NCBI GenBank assembly: GCA_023101725.1
Contig: JALJCO010003469.1
Location: 558,001 to 622,000 of the forward strand
Origin: Atherinomorus stipes
Lineage: Eukaryota > Chordata > Actinopteri > Atheriniformes > Atherinidae
Direction: 5' to 3'
DNA: 64,000 bases
Under the pieces are notes generated by a model that did no database searches, had not been told where the DNA came from, and saw only the letters and a program-made list of their open reading frames with translations. A program made the translations under genes and the position numbers. Positions 35,386 through 46,170 of the stretch are shown one piece after another (the stretch's first letter is position 1; each line of letters opens with the position of its first letter).

Positions 35386-35861
35386 ATAAATATTATTGGA
35401 ACATATCCGACCTTGCTGTTTCTAACTGATACAGTATAGCAAATCACAGCTATTATTCCAGTGTGATTTGACTGAGAACCTTTTCATTAACCTCAACTCT
35501 AGCCAGTTATAATAATGGATTTGGTTAATTAATTAGTCTAGCTGCAGCCTAATAAGAATCCATGCAGTGGGGCTATTCATAGAAAGTACATCTCCAAAGA
35601 TTTAAAACATATTACTTCACCTAATCTCCACAGGTATGAAACATATTTTACACCAACCTTCTTATTACTTATCAAGTCATCTATGACCTAGTAAACTTTT
35701 ACTCTGACATAGTGTACACACGTGTTTTACCTACAGGGTTTCTTAGATTAAAGGATTGTTAATAACTTGATATGCTTATAATATCTAACTTTGATATTTT
35801 GTATTGTTTAATCACTGCTTAAAAAATCATGAATACATTATTTTCCTTTATTAATCATGTG

Positions 35862-36024
35862 TTGGGGCAGCAGCTTCAGAGACTCAGAGAAACTAAAGAT
35901 ACAAAGATGTCCGACTCTGACAGCTGGTCTGTTAAAAAGAATATTACAAAAGCTGCTCAGGATGACGAACAACGCTGCATCCCCTTTACACAATGCAGGT
36001 GAGTGTTCAGACAGAGGCCTCTTC
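35862..36024 (+). pseudogene. L2/Rex1-like LINE fragment
   Basis: The plus strand encodes CWGSSFRDSEKLKIQRC, LLKRILQKLLRM and a degenerate NNAASPLHNA, matching the order of the ORF2 C-terminal region (WGG...DSEKLKLQ...LNKL..IMDN.SHPLH). The open frame is short and diverged. Confidence 0.65.
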
Positions 36025-36253
36025 ATATTAACATAATATTTTCTATAATAATTGATGGTAAGTCGTATTGCACATTTAAAATTCTAAAATAATTACTGTG
36101 ACATGGTTTTCAATCCATCTCACTCATTGCTTTATTCGGATGTGGAAATTATTTGAGCCCGTTGGACCTGGACATCTATCCATAAATGCATATGATTATT
36201 GGCTGTGAGCCTCACGAAGGCTGCTTGGAAATGCCACGTCACAAAGATGTCAC

Positions 36254-36850
36254 ATGTGCACAGCCTCCACCCTGCTGAGGAATGAGTGCACAGCGCTGCA
36301 CAGACAAAATAACACCATGAAGTTTGCTGATGACACAGTCAGAACTGAGTCAGCAGCAGCTTGTGAAGAACCAGCAACCCTTCTCTGGATGTACTCAAAG
36401 CAGAAAACAGTTTTTTTTACCTTCATGACAACATGGGCTGACGACTCACCATTCAACATTATCAGCTCCTTTACTAACCTGGTGGAAACTCCCCCCTCAT
36501 AATCCTTTAAAACAGGTTCCATAGTCTAGAAAGCCCTGTGACATTGCTACATCCTTAAGAATTGTGAGAAAAGCTTCCCTTTTAACTCCTGTCCTTAGCA
36601 ACTTTTGTACGTCTACTGTATCAAGACAGAACATCCTGAGCAGCTGCATCAGTGACTGGTGTGGAAATCGCCTTGTATCAGGTTGCAATACCTGCAGTGG
36701 ATATAGAGGACAGTTGAAAAGACCATGAGAGTCTCTCCCCACAAAGCTGTCAGCATCAGATGACCCAACACATCCCTCATTCAAGCTTTTCTCCCTCCTG
36801 CCATCTGGAAAAAAGATTTCTTCACTCATCAGACTCCATCAATCTAACCT
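36254..36850 (+). pseudogene. LINE reverse transcriptase remnant
   Basis: QNNTMKFADDTV at about 36307-36342 is the FADD catalytic box of a non-LTR reverse transcriptase (motif C). Downstream, in shifted frames, come ILSSCISDWCGN, a degenerate GYRGQLKRP, and FKLFSLLPSGKK, which match the L2/Rex1 C-terminus (ILT..I..WYG..., HP.F.LL.SGRR). The order and orientation are consistent. Stops and frameshifts abound. It may be the same insertion as 35862-36024, rearranged. Confidence 0.75.
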
Positions 36851-36867
36851 CTAGACCTGCTTTTCCC

Positions 36868-36960
36868 TTCTTCAGAGTTTCAGGAGCTGGAGCCTGTCAC
36901 AGCTGCCATCCAACACGAGGGTGGGGTACATCCTGGCTGGACCACCAGTCCATCACAAAG
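36868..36960 (-). repeat. Antisense fragment of dispersed repeat
   Basis: GGAGCCTGTCACAGCTGCCA, GAGGGTGGGGTACATCCTGG and CCACCAGTCCATCACA are the reverse complement of the 3' part of the family at 14955-15278. Confidence 0.65.
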
Positions 36961-36964
36961 ACAA

Positions 36965-37325
36965 AACAGTCCGTGTTTATTCAGTATGACTTACAGTGAA
37001 ACTAGACTGTATGCTTCTACAAATCAGACTGACTTCAGATTATGCCAGCTGACTGAAAGGCAAACTGTGGAGTATGTAAAGTCTGCTGAATGATGACAGG
37101 GATGCAGGACAAACAGGAAGTGTGTCTGATGAGAGGAATCTACACACAGACTGACCATCATTCCTTCAGGTTCAGTCAGGATCCAGAGTTGATGTACATG
37201 TTTAATCTGCTGTATGCCTCAGAAACAAGCTGTTGACTGATCAACAGTTAGCATGTTTTAGGTGGCTGCTCAGGTGCCTGACAAACAAACAAGCCAAGCA
37301 TGTAAAAAAGCTGAACTTAATGACT
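36965..37325. other. No gene seen
   Basis: Short unique-looking stretch before the TTAA MITE. No motif. Confidence 0.4.
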
Positions 37326-37329
37326 TTAA

Positions 37330-38139
37330 TACCCCTTTCCCACTGGCCAAAAAAACAGTTTAAACCCATGAACAATCAGCTTTTAGTGGCAGTGGGAAAG
37401 GCTCATCGACCCGGTCAATCCGAGTCAAACGACTTGGCAAGCGGCGTGGGTTAAAATCGCCTTCAAGCGGCTGGTCTCCGATCGGCATGCAGTGGGAACA
37501 CCAGATCCGGGTTGACCCACAAATTAACGTGATGACGTTGGGCCGTATGTGGCTACATTGTGACCTCGAGCCAGTCGCATATTATATGAAATACCAAAAC
37601 AACTCTGCTTTGGCCACAAATTCACGTCGCCTGCATTCCATCTGCACAAGAATTACGTCAGTCAGTTCTGCTTCCGTCAGTCTGACCCAGGGCAGCTGTG
37701 GCTACATATGTAGCTTACCATCACCAAGCATAAATGAGGAGTGACAGAATAATGGATCTATTGTGAGCACTTTGAGTTCCCTGCAAGAAAAAGCGCAATA
37801 TAAATCTAATCCATTATTATTATTATTTTTATTACTATCATTATTATTATTGCAAGAAAGTCATCGGTTGGTTTTCCTCCAGTTTGAGGACGGACAAAAG
37901 TGCAACAAGAAAGCACATTGACTACAGCCTGGCTCGCTCTCCATTGTTTACTTTCCTGATTTCTGTCGCACAGCTGACATCATCAACAGGCAACATGCAG
38001 CGGTGGGAAAGCTTGCCAGCAGGTGATCAGACCCGGCATTTTTTTTGCCAATGGGAAAGGAGCGAAATGCCGATTATGAGCAGGTTGATGCGCGTTTGAA
38101 AAACCCGCATGAATGTGCTAATTTCAGTGGGAAAGCGGC
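37330..38139. mobile_element. TTAA-type MITE, copy 2, perfect TTAA flanks
   Basis: It is flanked exactly by TTAA (37326-37329 and 38140-38143). The ends are TACCCCTTTCCCACTGG and, reversed, GCCGCTTTCCCACTG. It aligns with 14093-14715 throughout, for example GATTTCTG.CGCACAGCTGACATCATCAAC. The extra length is a SINE at 37653-37850. Confidence 0.9.
37653..37850 (+). mobile_element. SINE (family B), copy 1, inside TTAA MITE
   Basis: The sequence is absent from the sister MITE at the same point. It contains CAGGGCAGCTGTGGCTACAT and AAAAGCGCAATATAAATC and ends in an ATT repeat. GCACAAGAA before it and GCAAGAAAG after it look like a decayed target duplication. A relative lies at 58869-59053. Confidence 0.8.
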
Positions 38140-38680
38140 TTAAGTCTGTTCAATTTTCTTTGGCTGCTATGAAGAATAATTTGAATTTTTACCTTATGTT
38201 CACACTGGACACGAATACAATTATTTGCGCGTCAAAATTACACATGAAGTTAATGTACAGACGTGAATAGATGCACGCTTGCTTGGGGCAGCGCATTTGA
38301 CGTAAATTTGTGGCACGAAAAGCCCCAATTATGCATCTTTTTCGCACGAATGAAGCAGTTTACTCGCGCCAAAGAGGCGTCCTACTCTATCTTCGCTACA
38401 CAAATAAATTGAGATGTTTGTAATCAAACAGTATTGGAAAATGTCAATATAATTCAATATGAGCCTGTGCTCAGACTAGTGTAGTATTCAATTAGGTCAC
38501 TAGATGACGCTCCAGGACCAGAAGGTCAGCCTCAGCTGACTGTAAACACACACTCGCTCTGTGTTATGATCAAAAGGACCAAAACAGCACGAAAGCCGTC
38601 AGTTACGAGTTGAGTTTAGTCAGCTGGTTAAATTTTGAGAGGTGGAGGCGAGGAGATGGCAGAGACCCATTAAGTTGGAG

Positions 38681-38898
38681 AAGGGTCTATCTGCGGCTCG
38701 CAAGACAGGGGCGTGTCGTAGAGTGGGCGTGTCGTAGAGTGACGTTACTCGACGACACGCCCACCAGGCCAATGAGAGCACCGTAAAATCTAGCCCTACC
38801 CCTGACCCTTCCCCTAAACCTAACCAGACCCACCCACTATGCGACACGCCCACTATAGGGCACGCCCACTGGGTTGCAAGCCGCAGATAGATGCACTT
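38681..38898. repeat. Nested foldback with tandem GGGCGTGTCGTAGAGT
   Basis: The ends TCTATCTGCGGCTCGCAA and, reversed, TCTATCTGCGGCTTGCAA are inverted. Near-identical direct repeats TTAAGTTGGAG (38670-38680) and TTAAGTTGAG (38900-38909) flank it, suggesting a 9-10-bp target duplication as in Mutator-like elements. Inside, GGGCGTGTCGTAGAGTG is tandemly repeated on the left arm and mirrored on the right. Confidence 0.8.
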
Positions 38899-39025
38899 GT
38901 TAAGTTGAGCTACATTAGCTAGCTTCCTGACAGCAGCCATGTTCTTTTGCTGGATGTTGGAAGTTTTGCTGGAAGCACTAACTAGTTGCAGCAAGCTTAC
39001 TCACCAAAGACAGATGGACAGATGC

Positions 39026-39300
39026 TCAGCAGCCGGAATACAGCGGCTGTAGTTTGTATCCTGAAGGGATATGCGGCATGATCCGCATAGACAGATCATC
39101 AAACTGGGGTTGGAAAATCCCCCTGGAAGCGGCCATCATCCAGATGTAACTCCTGGACCAGCTGCTTAAATTCACCGAGCTCTGAGCGCCTCTGGAGAAT
39201 CTGGTGGACCCAAACGACGGCGGCTTTGGTTTTCCGACTTCCAAAGCAGGTACAACGCCACAACTCCCTCAAAGTACTCAAAATAAACGGGTTCTGCCAT
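39026..39300 (-). pseudogene. Harbinger transposase N-terminus, frameshifted
   Basis: The start codon at 39300 begins MAEPVYFEYFEGVVALYLLW, then frame 2 continues VWVHQILQRRSELGEFKQLV and QELHLDDGRFQ, then frame 3 QFDDLSMRIMPHI. Together these match the N-terminal region of HARBI1-like Harbinger nucleases (WVHPI..RR..LGEF..LVQEL.LD..RF...F.M....FD.LL..V.P.I). Two frameshifts (about 39215-39230 and 39105-39120) and loss of the whole DDE domain make it a fossil. Harbinger nucleases cut at TWA sites and normally need a partner DNA-binding protein. Confidence 0.9.
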
Positions 39301-39789
39301 GTTCACCTTCATGAAGTGACTGAGGTGTGACAAACCACTATCCCCCACTCCTGAAAGTTCAACTTGACGCACGAATGGTTGGTTTATATTCGCGCCTATT
39401 ATACGCTCCATATTGCGTATTATATGATCCATTCTTGTGAAAAAAAATGCCTGAATCAAGCGAGTAAACATCCAGTATTTCCGCATTGAAATCTAGGCGT
39501 GTATGCGAATGGAGGCGTCCGGTGTAAACACAGGGTTAGACTCCACATGCCAAAATAGTAAACAATGATTTCATAAGACAAATATTTATAATATTCTCTT
39601 GTTTAATAGATTCCTTACATAATGTGAATAAGGACTGAGCCTTTGAAGTGGCCTCATGTCACTGAATATTTACGATCAGGAACCAAACTTTGCGTATATT
39701 TAACAAACCAACGTCTTTCTCATCATGAGTGCTTCTTGAAAAATGTTTTCATGCTTCGTTTTCCTTTTTAAAAGTCAGGAGTGAAACCT

Positions 39790-40130
39790 GAAACCTGATC
39801 CATCCTACCATCAATCCCAGACAAGATCCTGATACCTGAACTCCTCTCCAGGGTGTGATGTATCTGCTCTGAGTGCTCCCTCCTGACACACATGAAAGGA
39901 CTCCACCAATTGTGGTGTGAAGATCTCAGTAACAGACCATCCCAGTTCAGCTTTTTTGGGTTAACTGGTCTGCTACTGGATCCACCTCACCACTATGTAG
40001 TGATGAATTGACAGCTCTGCTCTTTTCTTCACCAGACAGTCCATAACAAGAAGCTCCAGATCTGATGACACAACTGTGAAATCAGTCATTGACCTTTGAC
40101 CTGAGCTAGTCTGGACTAACTTATGACCCA
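39790..40130 (-). pseudogene. RTE/Rex3-like LINE endonuclease fragment
   Basis: From the ATG at 40089 the minus strand reads MTDFTVVSSDLELLVMDCLV and then KKRAELSIHHYIVVRWIQ. This matches the end of an AP-endonuclease domain in RTE/Rex3-type LINEs (DFVVVSSDLR...VLD.RVKRGAELSTDHHLVVSWIR), including the histidines of the catalytic SDHH block, here SIHH. Sequence down to about 39790 is more decayed. No intact ORF. Confidence 0.75.
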
Positions 40131-40134
40131 CTTT

Positions 40135-40790
40135 AAGAATCAACATGGTGTTTATTATAGATTATACATTGCTCACACTGAGGAAAACACCCCTCGGGCT
40201 CAGATCAGGGGGTCATTTCTCTTGTTCATGCCCCTCCAGATCACCTTATTATCCAAGAGAAAAATGAAATCCTCAGGCTCTTTCCCAGCCAGGCAAACCC
40301 ACATTTCCTCCACCTGCACCCGCCTGGAAGTGACTTGCTCACCTGGAAACACACTTCCAGGTGAGGTTATTCTGTCACTTCTTTGAAGTCTTTGAATCTC
40401 AGATTTGGGGATTTATAAATAATTACTCTGTTATTCTGACTTTTCATTATTCTTTTCTAATAAAACAGAATTAGCTAGCAGTCTTGATGGAGCTGATTTA
40501 ATATTTGATCATTAGGCTTTTTATTCACTCATATCTACACAGACAATGTATGGTTCACACATGTCTGCCATGTTTAAAGGTTGCAAGAACAAACAAGTAA
40601 TTCGAGAAGAAAACAAGCTTCTCTTAGATTGACTTTTGATATATTTCAAAGCCATTTATCGGTTTCAGTTTTTACATTAAAGTAATTTTGTCCAACACAA
40701 CTTGAATGTCATGGCCATCAAGCCTAATAAAACTGATCGTGTTTGCAACTTCCTGAAGAGACCCTCATGATCTATATGTTGGGATGTTTT
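40135..40790. other. No gene seen
   Basis: AT-rich sequence with no recognised repeat or motif-bearing frame. Confidence 0.4.
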
Positions 40791-40794
40791 CTCT

Positions 40795-40912
40795 CCTGGT
40801 TCTTCTTCCGATCAAGGTTTTCCTCCCTGGTTCTGGTTCTGATGGAGGTTTTCCTCCCTGGTTCTGGTTCTGATGGAGATTTTCCATCCTGGTTCTGGTT
40901 CTGATGGAGATT
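40795..40912. repeat. ~32-bp minisatellite, about 4 units
   Basis: The unit reads CTGGTTCTGGTTCTGATGGA plus GGTTTTCCTCC. ATTAATAAAACTGACCTGAA after it resembles a LINE 3' end, so the array may be the tail region of a retroposon. Confidence 0.85.
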
Positions 40913-40929
40913 GAATTGCTATCATATTA

Positions 40930-42570
40930 ATAAAACTGACCTGAATTGAAATTAAATGTAGGCTATCTTCCTCGCTAATGTGGCTCCACTTAACAAAATA
41001 AATAAACAGACGTTCCAACAGTGTAAGATTTATGACCAAGAATTATTGTTGCAAAGATATTATCCACCACACACTCATTTACTGACTTTCTTCTATATAC
41101 ATTACAAAGCTATGTGATCTCATTTGTTTAAATAGTGAAAAGCAGAACAAAATAAACGGACCCAAGTGCCTGCTGGGATCATAATTATTCGTGTAAACTG
41201 AAGTGGGTATTTACACTTTTATAGTATGTCATAATGCAGCCACTCCAATGTGCAGCACTTATGAAAGTTAACTGTTAAACACAGAACTGTTCTGTTTGTA
41301 AAATCTGCTTTGGTTTGTGGTGGTCTACACTGACTGAAACTGATGGTCATGGATTTTGGAGGAAGTCACTGAATGCATTTTGTGTCACAGCGAAACAGGA
41401 CATGGTATGATAAACAGCGAACAACGAAACGGTACTACTTTTATCTTAATTTTTATCTTGGACAATTAACATTAGCTGATATGCAGCGTATGCTCTTAAC
41501 ACTTCTTGGTCTTCTTGTTTTTAAACAGTGGTTAATATATGCCCATGTAATGATATTCTTTTCAGCTATGATCTGATTTAATGAAGCCATGAAGTTTAAA
41601 GATGCAGGTGTGTGAGAAGTGCTGTTGTCTGTGTCACCTGAGCTGCTTGTCTGTGCTTGCAGCAGAATGAATGATTAATTTGTGCAACTTTGTGGGTAAT
41701 TAAGATGTCAAGCCCTCATCCACCGCCCCATGCCAGCTGAGTTGTGTGAAAAACCGCCGTTCTCCACCTTTAATCTGTGCCGCTGAGAGCAGCAGTATCA
41801 TTTTGCCACCTTTCAAAGTGTCTGCATTGTGATTTATTGAGACGGACCGGGGAGTGACAAGAGGCCGAGCATTCAAACAGGGAGTCTTCGTCCCCATTCA
41901 GGTCTCATTCCTCCTGAGATATTACACAGACTTCTGGGGAAAGAGGGATTGGTTGAACTTTTTTTTCCTTTTTATGAATTTTCAGCTGAGGCACAGAAGT
42001 CAGAACTATGCCTCTGAAAGTCCTGATAACTAGAAAAAGGGAAATTCCCATCTGTCCATCTCCATACAGTGATGAATGCTGCTTTCAGTGGCAGACTAAC
42101 AGCCAAAAGATTGTTGTTAGCAGACGAAGCAGTGAGTTAGACCAGCAGTCAACACTGCCCCCCACATGCAGACATAACAATCATTCACCTCTAGGCCTAA
42201 ATGTCACGGTTCGCAGACTTGTGTGAAGAACAATGTCCTCATCTGTTATGTCTATGTTGAGACTGATAAGAAGACAAACCTTAACACATAACTTTGTCAG
42301 ATTACACAAAGGCAAAATTATCAGTCCACATACTCCACAGAAGCTCGTCAAGTTCTCTAATCTCCCATTGACTCGAGCTCCCGGTACAGGAAGCAGCGTC
42401 AGATGCTTGCAGTCCAGAAGAGGTCTGCAGACACCAGGAAGCATCAATGCTAACATGTAGCTTAGCAACCTGACACCATGCACTGGCACCCAAACCAAGA
42501 TAGAAGGGGTTTTATAGTGAAGTGTTCACTCTTCCCATCATATGCCATATGATGGGAAGAGTACTATCAC
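40930..42570. other. No gene; possible conserved non-coding block
   Basis: There is no repeat family that I recognise. 41655-41900 has balanced composition and lacks the A/T runs of the neighbourhood, and contains ATGATTAATTTGTGCAAC and GGGTAATTAAG, which resemble homeodomain-type sites. That is only suggestive. Confidence 0.3.
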
Positions 42571-42574
42571 TTCT

Positions 42575-43300
42575 TTTGTATCCTCATGGTGTTTCTACTT
42601 TACTTGTTCTTAGGATTACTTTACTCATTCCTAGTACCACTTCACTCATTAATAGAATTACTTTACTCATTTTAGTTCAACTTTAATTGTTCCTAGGATT
42701 ACTTTACTCATTCTTAGGGCTACTTAACCCATTTCTATTCCCACTCAACTCATTCCTAAGATTATGTTTGTCATTCCTTGATTACTTTACTCGTTCTTAG
42801 GATTACTTTACTCATTCCTAGTACTACTTCACTCATTAATAGGATTGCTTTATTCATTTCTAGTACTATTTTAATCATTCCTAGGATTACTTTTTCTCAT
42901 TTCTATTACTTAACTCATTCCTAAGATTATGTTAGTCAGATTACTTTACTTGTTCTTAAGAATACTTTGTTCATTCCTGGTACTACTTCACTCATTCCTG
43001 ATTATGCTAGTCATTCCTTAGACTATGTTATTTTATGCTGGAATTACTTTATCCATTTCTAGTACTACTTTAATCATTCTTAGGATTACTTTACTCATAG
43101 GGCTACTTCCCTGTTCTTAAGATTAGGCTACTTTGCTCCTACGTAGTCCTGCTTTAGTCATTTGTAGTACTACTTTATTCATTCCTATAATTACTTTACT
43201 CATTCCTATGATTCCGATTCAGAAGACTTTATTGTCATTGTACCAGCATCCCAGTGCAATGAAATTTTGTACTTTTTTCATTCCTAGTACTACTTTAATC
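42575..43300. repeat. Degenerate ~20-bp minisatellite
   Basis: The unit approximates ATTACTTTACTCATTCCTAG and repeats about 30 times with drift. A longer block (ACTTTACTCATTCCTAGTAC then CACTTCACTCATTAATAG) occurs near 42620 and again near 42800, so there is higher-order structure of roughly 180-190 bp. A LINE-type tail at 43207-43272 interrupts it. Confidence 0.9.
43207..43272 (-). repeat. LINE/SINE 3' tail inside minisatellite
   Basis: The minus strand reads AAATTTCATTGCACTGGG, then GTACAATGACAATAAAGTCT, a 3' end shared by many fish retroposons. Minisatellite units continue on both sides, so it inserted into the array. Confidence 0.7.
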
Positions 43301-43319
43301 TTTATAGGTTACATTTTCT

Positions 43320-44994
43320 ACTGTGTTGTGGGTGAATTTTTTGACACAGTAACAGAAATCTGGACTGTAGTAATCTCAAATGTCTCAGCTCTCTATTGAG
43401 ACCAAGTAGCTGTGAAGATAAACTTTATTCATTTTGGGTCTTTTATTTCAGACAGGAGGCAGAAAAAATAAACTTGAACAAAGAGAGGTTAAATTACTTC
43501 ACACAAATCCTCCAGGTTTTCTCCTGATAGTGATGTCATAATAAATTTACTAGGGACAGTATGGGTCATGTAAACACTTCCTTCTATCACCGACATCTCT
43601 GGTTCATCAGGCTTCTCTGTATTTGTTTGGAAACATAGTCAATGATTTCATGTTTCAGTGACTCCTCAACATTTGTCTTTGATAACTGGGTTTCTGTAAG
43701 GGACTTAAATATACATCAGCTACAGCATGAACAGTCGAGAAGCAGCAAAGCTGTTTGGTTTGACATGAATAGTTATCAGTTTACAGCCTTCTTCTTATTA
43801 CCCTACTTGTGTCAAATACTTTGGAAGCTCCTACACAGGCATAGCAAAAACCTCTATGTTTTTGTTTCACACATATTCACACACACATTTTCAGAGCAGC
43901 CATTGAACCGATTGGCTGTTTTCCTTGTGGTGAGTTATCTGCAGCGGTCGGGCACAGCTCTTGCCCGAGAGCCGGAAACGCTTGTCACCTCCTGCCCCAC
44001 AAATCTCTATCTATCCCAGCTCAGAGCTGGTGTGAAAATATTTCACCTGAAAAAGAAAACAAAGTTAGAAAAGGGCGGGCCGCAGGGCCATAGGATGGGC
44101 CAAGTTATTCTTCAGACCCAGAAGAACAATGCAGCTGTGGCCTCGTGTGAAAACGGATGTGCCGCCAGGACCGAGGAGGAAAAAAAGAAAACAATGTGTT
44201 TGCAGTTGTGCCTGCCTCAGCATGTGTGTGCGTGGCTGCAGTGTAGTATTAGATTAAATTAGAGAGAGAAGGAGAAAAGACACAATAAGCCACAGTCAGA
44301 AAACATCATGCAGCAATGACACTAAGTGGACCTGACAGCAGCCAGAGAACAGAATCATATCAGCTGTAGTTGGGAGGGAGGCCGAGAACAGGAGGAGGAG
44401 GTTATTGTATCTGTCAGACAGAAATGTCAAGCCATCAGGGAGAAGAGTATGAAGATGTAGAGGCAGGTTGAAGTAAAAGATAAGTGCCATGTAGGAGTGA
44501 TGTGTGGAGAGAGAAAGGCCAGAGGAGAAAATGAAGAGATCGTGACACAGATGACAGGAAAGTGGAAGACGTTATATCTAAACAGTAATGGGTCTACACA
44601 TCCAGCTCCCATAACCAAAATATCAGGGATGCCTTACAAAGATGGGACAGGCCAACTGAAAATAACAGATTAACATGTAAACAAACTTTTCTACAGAACT
44701 TAAAGCAGAATCTCTGTTATTTTTTGCTACTTTGCTGCCTGATTAGTTAAAGCCAGATTTAATTTTGGAGGCTTTTGTACAATTTCATTAAAACAATATA
44801 GTATGTAATCATGAAAGAAACAGGAAATGAAACTGGATTTTCATACAGGAAGCTGAACTTACACAAAGCTCAAGGAGACATCAGGCTGTACTGCAGAGGG
44901 TTGGGGCTCCATCGGGGTCACTTCTGATCGCAGTACTTCTGAGGGGTATTACAACAGTGTAATTGTTAAATTGCCTGAATTTACTGCTAAATCT
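43320..44994. other. No recognised gene; one long ORF
   Basis: A 206-codon plus-strand frame (43642-44262) is the longest non-repeat frame in the window. It is low in hallmarks: no domain, no signal peptide, and a switch to Lys/Glu/Gly-rich sequence at the end. 43905-44200 is richer in CpG than its surroundings. I regard the frame as chance unless homology is shown. Confidence 0.3.
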
Positions 44995-45192
44995 TGCCCA
45001 ACTTACCAGTCCAGTCCTCAAGAGCTACAATCCTACAACTTTTATGCATCCCTTCTCCAACACACCTGAATTAGCTCATGCACATGTCATGCAGCTCTGC
45101 AGGGGCCTCGTAATGAGCCTTCACTTTGATTCAGGTGTGTTGGAGAAGGAAAAATTGCAGGACTGTGGCTCTCGAGGACTGGACTTGGCCAT
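44995..45192. repeat. Palindromic foldback MITE (family J), copy 2
   Basis: The arms include CCAGTCCAGTCCTCAAGAGC and GCTCTCGAGGACTGGACTTGG, plus TCTCCAACACACCTGAATTA and TGATTCAGGTGTGTTGGAGA. It ends about 20 bp before a Harbinger-type element. Confidence 0.88.
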
Positions 45193-45212
45193 CCTTGTAA
45201 TGCCCCCCCTAA

Positions 45213-46168
45213 CTGTGCGTTCAGACCAAGAGCGACTAAAGCTGTAAAATAGCTTTTGTCGCTCATAAAAATAGCTGCTACAAAAAATCTGTTTGCTTTT
45301 GTCGCTTATGACATCACGTTCAATTTTGCATATCCTTTTAAAAGGACTGTATGCTTTTTACCATTAGCAGAGCTTTTTCAGTGATGCTTTTCTTGATCGC
45401 TGCCTAGTGCTTTGACAAGTTGTAGCCTGTGATTAACCAGAAATCCGTCTCCTACTGAAAAACAACGGTCTGGACATAACTGATTAAATTACACCCCAAA
45501 ACAACATAATGTTGTAGCTTAGTTAAGTACATCATCTTCACTGATCTGCATCTGCAGATCTTCACTCATTCATCTTTCACTCTCAAACTAAATGTCAAGA
45601 CGAGGGACAAAAGGGAAATACGTATGTTTATCCCTGTCGATTATTATATATTATAAATAATATTGTCCCATTCACATAGCATGCTAGGCGCTCGATTAGC
45701 AGGCAAGTTTCGCGCCTATTTTAAAAATAATTTTATCAACTTACCGGACAAACCAACTGCACGTGATACCTCTTCCCAGGCCAGAGCCTTCTTTTGGAGA
45801 TCCCGAAAGGCGTAAAGTGTCAGGTCATACAATACTGGGTGGCCAGCAACGGCAGTTATCAGCGTTTCTGTTGTCATTTAGACTCTGAACCAAAATACGG
45901 CACCAGAGTTCAGAGTTCGTTTCCGGGGACTCCCGGGAGTCAACAATGTCTACATTCCAATTGGTTGTCAGGATTTTACAGCCGAAACGTGTCATAGCCA
46001 ATTTGCATAAAGTTAAACTATTTTTAACTTTGTTTAGTCGCTCTAATCGCTCAACTTTTGTAGCTCGTCGCTTCTGTCGCTTTATTCGCTCTTGTCGCTC
46101 CTGTCCATTGAAAGTGAATGACTTCCAGCGATTTTACAGCTTTAGTCGCTCTTGGTCTGAACGCACAG
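45213..46168 (-). mobile_element. Young Harbinger-type element with MADF exon
   Basis: This 956-bp element has identical inverted ends of about 38 bp, beginning CTGTGCGTTCAGACCAAGAG. It is flanked by TAA on both sides (45210-45212 and 46169-46171), the TWA duplication of PIF/Harbinger. Identical ends argue for recent movement. There is no nuclease gene. On the minus strand a complete MADF-type exon survives at 45745-45877, so this is an internally deleted derivative of a two-gene Harbinger element. Confidence 0.9.
45745..45877 (-). CDS. MADF-domain first exon of Harbinger partner protein
   Basis: The start codon at 45877-45875 opens a 44-codon frame ending at a canonical donor (CCG|GTAAG, GT at 45744-45743). 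The translation begins MTTETLITAVAGHPVLYDLT and continues AFRDLQKKALAWEEVSRAVG. This is the first half of a MADF domain: LI.AV..HP.LYD, the basic YRD/FRD step, and the tryptophan of AWEEV. In Harbinger systems a Myb/MADF-type protein binds DNA and helps the nuclease. The second half of the domain is missing; after the intron start I see no matching exon. No frame damage in this exon. It may be translated only as a fragment. Confidence 0.72.
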
Positions 46169-46170
46169 TA

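Larger units (their letters stand above)
38192..39535 (-). mobile_element. PIF/Harbinger element with TTA duplication
   Basis: It is flanked by TTA on both sides (38189-38191 and 39536-39538), the 3-bp duplication typical of PIF/Harbinger. The ends are inverted: CCTTATGTTCACACTGGAC and, reversed, CCCTGTGTTTACACCGGAC. The right part carries the start of a Harbinger transposase on the minus strand. The rest of that gene is deleted, and a foldback element is nested at 38681-38898. Confidence 0.88.

Noticed and set aside
43642..44262. 206-codon open frame, the longest outside simple repeats
   Set aside because: No domain or signal that I recognise and abrupt composition change along the frame. 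Kept only as something for a homology search.
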